DNA of 20,695 bases from Candidatus Melainabacteria bacterium GWA2_34_9 (GTDB lineage Bacteria > Cyanobacteriota > Vampirovibrionia > Gastranaerophilales > UBA9971), in NCBI GenBank assembly GCA_001784535.1, contig MFRJ01000031.1, positions 12,574-33,268 of the forward strand, read 5' to 3'. Positions 20,641 to 20,695 of this stretch are shown piece after piece; positions within the stretch are counted from its first letter, which is position 1, and each line of letters starts with the position of its first letter. Below the pieces are notes generated by a model. The model was not told the DNA's origin and did not search any database. It worked only from the letters and a program-made list of their open reading frames with translations. The position numbers and the translations under genes are program-made.

Positions 20641-20668
20641 AAAAAGGGGCAAATTGCCCCTTTTTTTT
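20641..20668 (+). terminator. Intrinsic terminator after the SIS isomerase gene
   Basis: GGGGCAA/TTGCCCC stem (GGGGC loop AAATT GCCCC in its tightest form) followed by eight T, starting 15 bases after the stop codon. A run of A before the stem could let it work on the minus strand too. Confidence 0.93.
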
Positions 20669-20695
20669 AGTATTAATAATTGAAATCTATAACTG

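Noticed and set aside
1..20695. tRNA, rRNA or riboswitch genes
   Set aside because: I looked for T-loop (GGTTCGAATCC-like) motifs, rRNA segments and common riboswitch cores such as the TPP box near the thiamine-binding gene and saw none.

Overview
The window is a low-GC bacterial chromosome segment of densely packed housekeeping and lineage-specific genes, with no phage module, transposase, CRISPR array or RNA gene visible. The partial DnaK reads closest, from memory, to cyanobacterial DnaK (for example SAMILRKLA and NEPTAASLAYGLD), but the gene set is non-photosynthetic and apparently anaerobic. This suggests a non-photosynthetic relative of Cyanobacteria (Melainabacteria/Vampirovibrionia). 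That placement is an inference of moderate confidence.

Layout. 1-948: 5' part of dnaK (minus). 1128-2652: a two-gene unit with an HgdC/BadF-type activase ATPase and an unrecognised partner. 2653-3484: a thiamine-binding-type protein and a YvlD-type membrane protein. 3622-4302: a matrixin-like metalloprotease. 4361-7444: PilZ, TPR and PilZ genes. 7492-8040: ribosomal protein bL25. 8214-8930: a type IV pilin-like protein with three 15-residue repeats. 8947-9489: an unknown protein. 9670-11397: two CUT1 sugar ABC permeases, both with TTG starts. 11407-12651: a YkgJ-type cysteine cluster protein and a CBS-pair protein. 12909-13451: 3-methyladenine DNA glycosylase. 13462-14238: a gluzincin-like metallopeptidase. 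14523-16625: groES and groEL. 16731-17678: an unknown low-complexity protein. 17929-19330: hemW and a small upstream ORF. 19469-20626: a GlmS-type SIS sugar isomerase.

The main discovery is a set of small palindromic DNA elements. Three lie between genes (3521-3595, 12722-12840, 14832-14923); the last separates groES from groEL. At least two, probably three, more lie in frame inside protein-coding genes: the second PilZ gene, hemW and the SIS isomerase. The pilZ and hemW copies match at 51 of 62 bases without gaps but are read in different frames. Their 6-bp stem is identical while the loop differs. Removing each insertion between short direct repeats leaves the frame intact and gives proteins of normal family length. 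This resembles the Rickettsia palindromic elements, in what looks like an unrelated lineage.

No stretch longer than 300 bases lacks a gene. The longest gaps (14239-14522, 12652-12908, 17679-17928) hold a promoter candidate, a palindromic repeat and a promoter candidate respectively.
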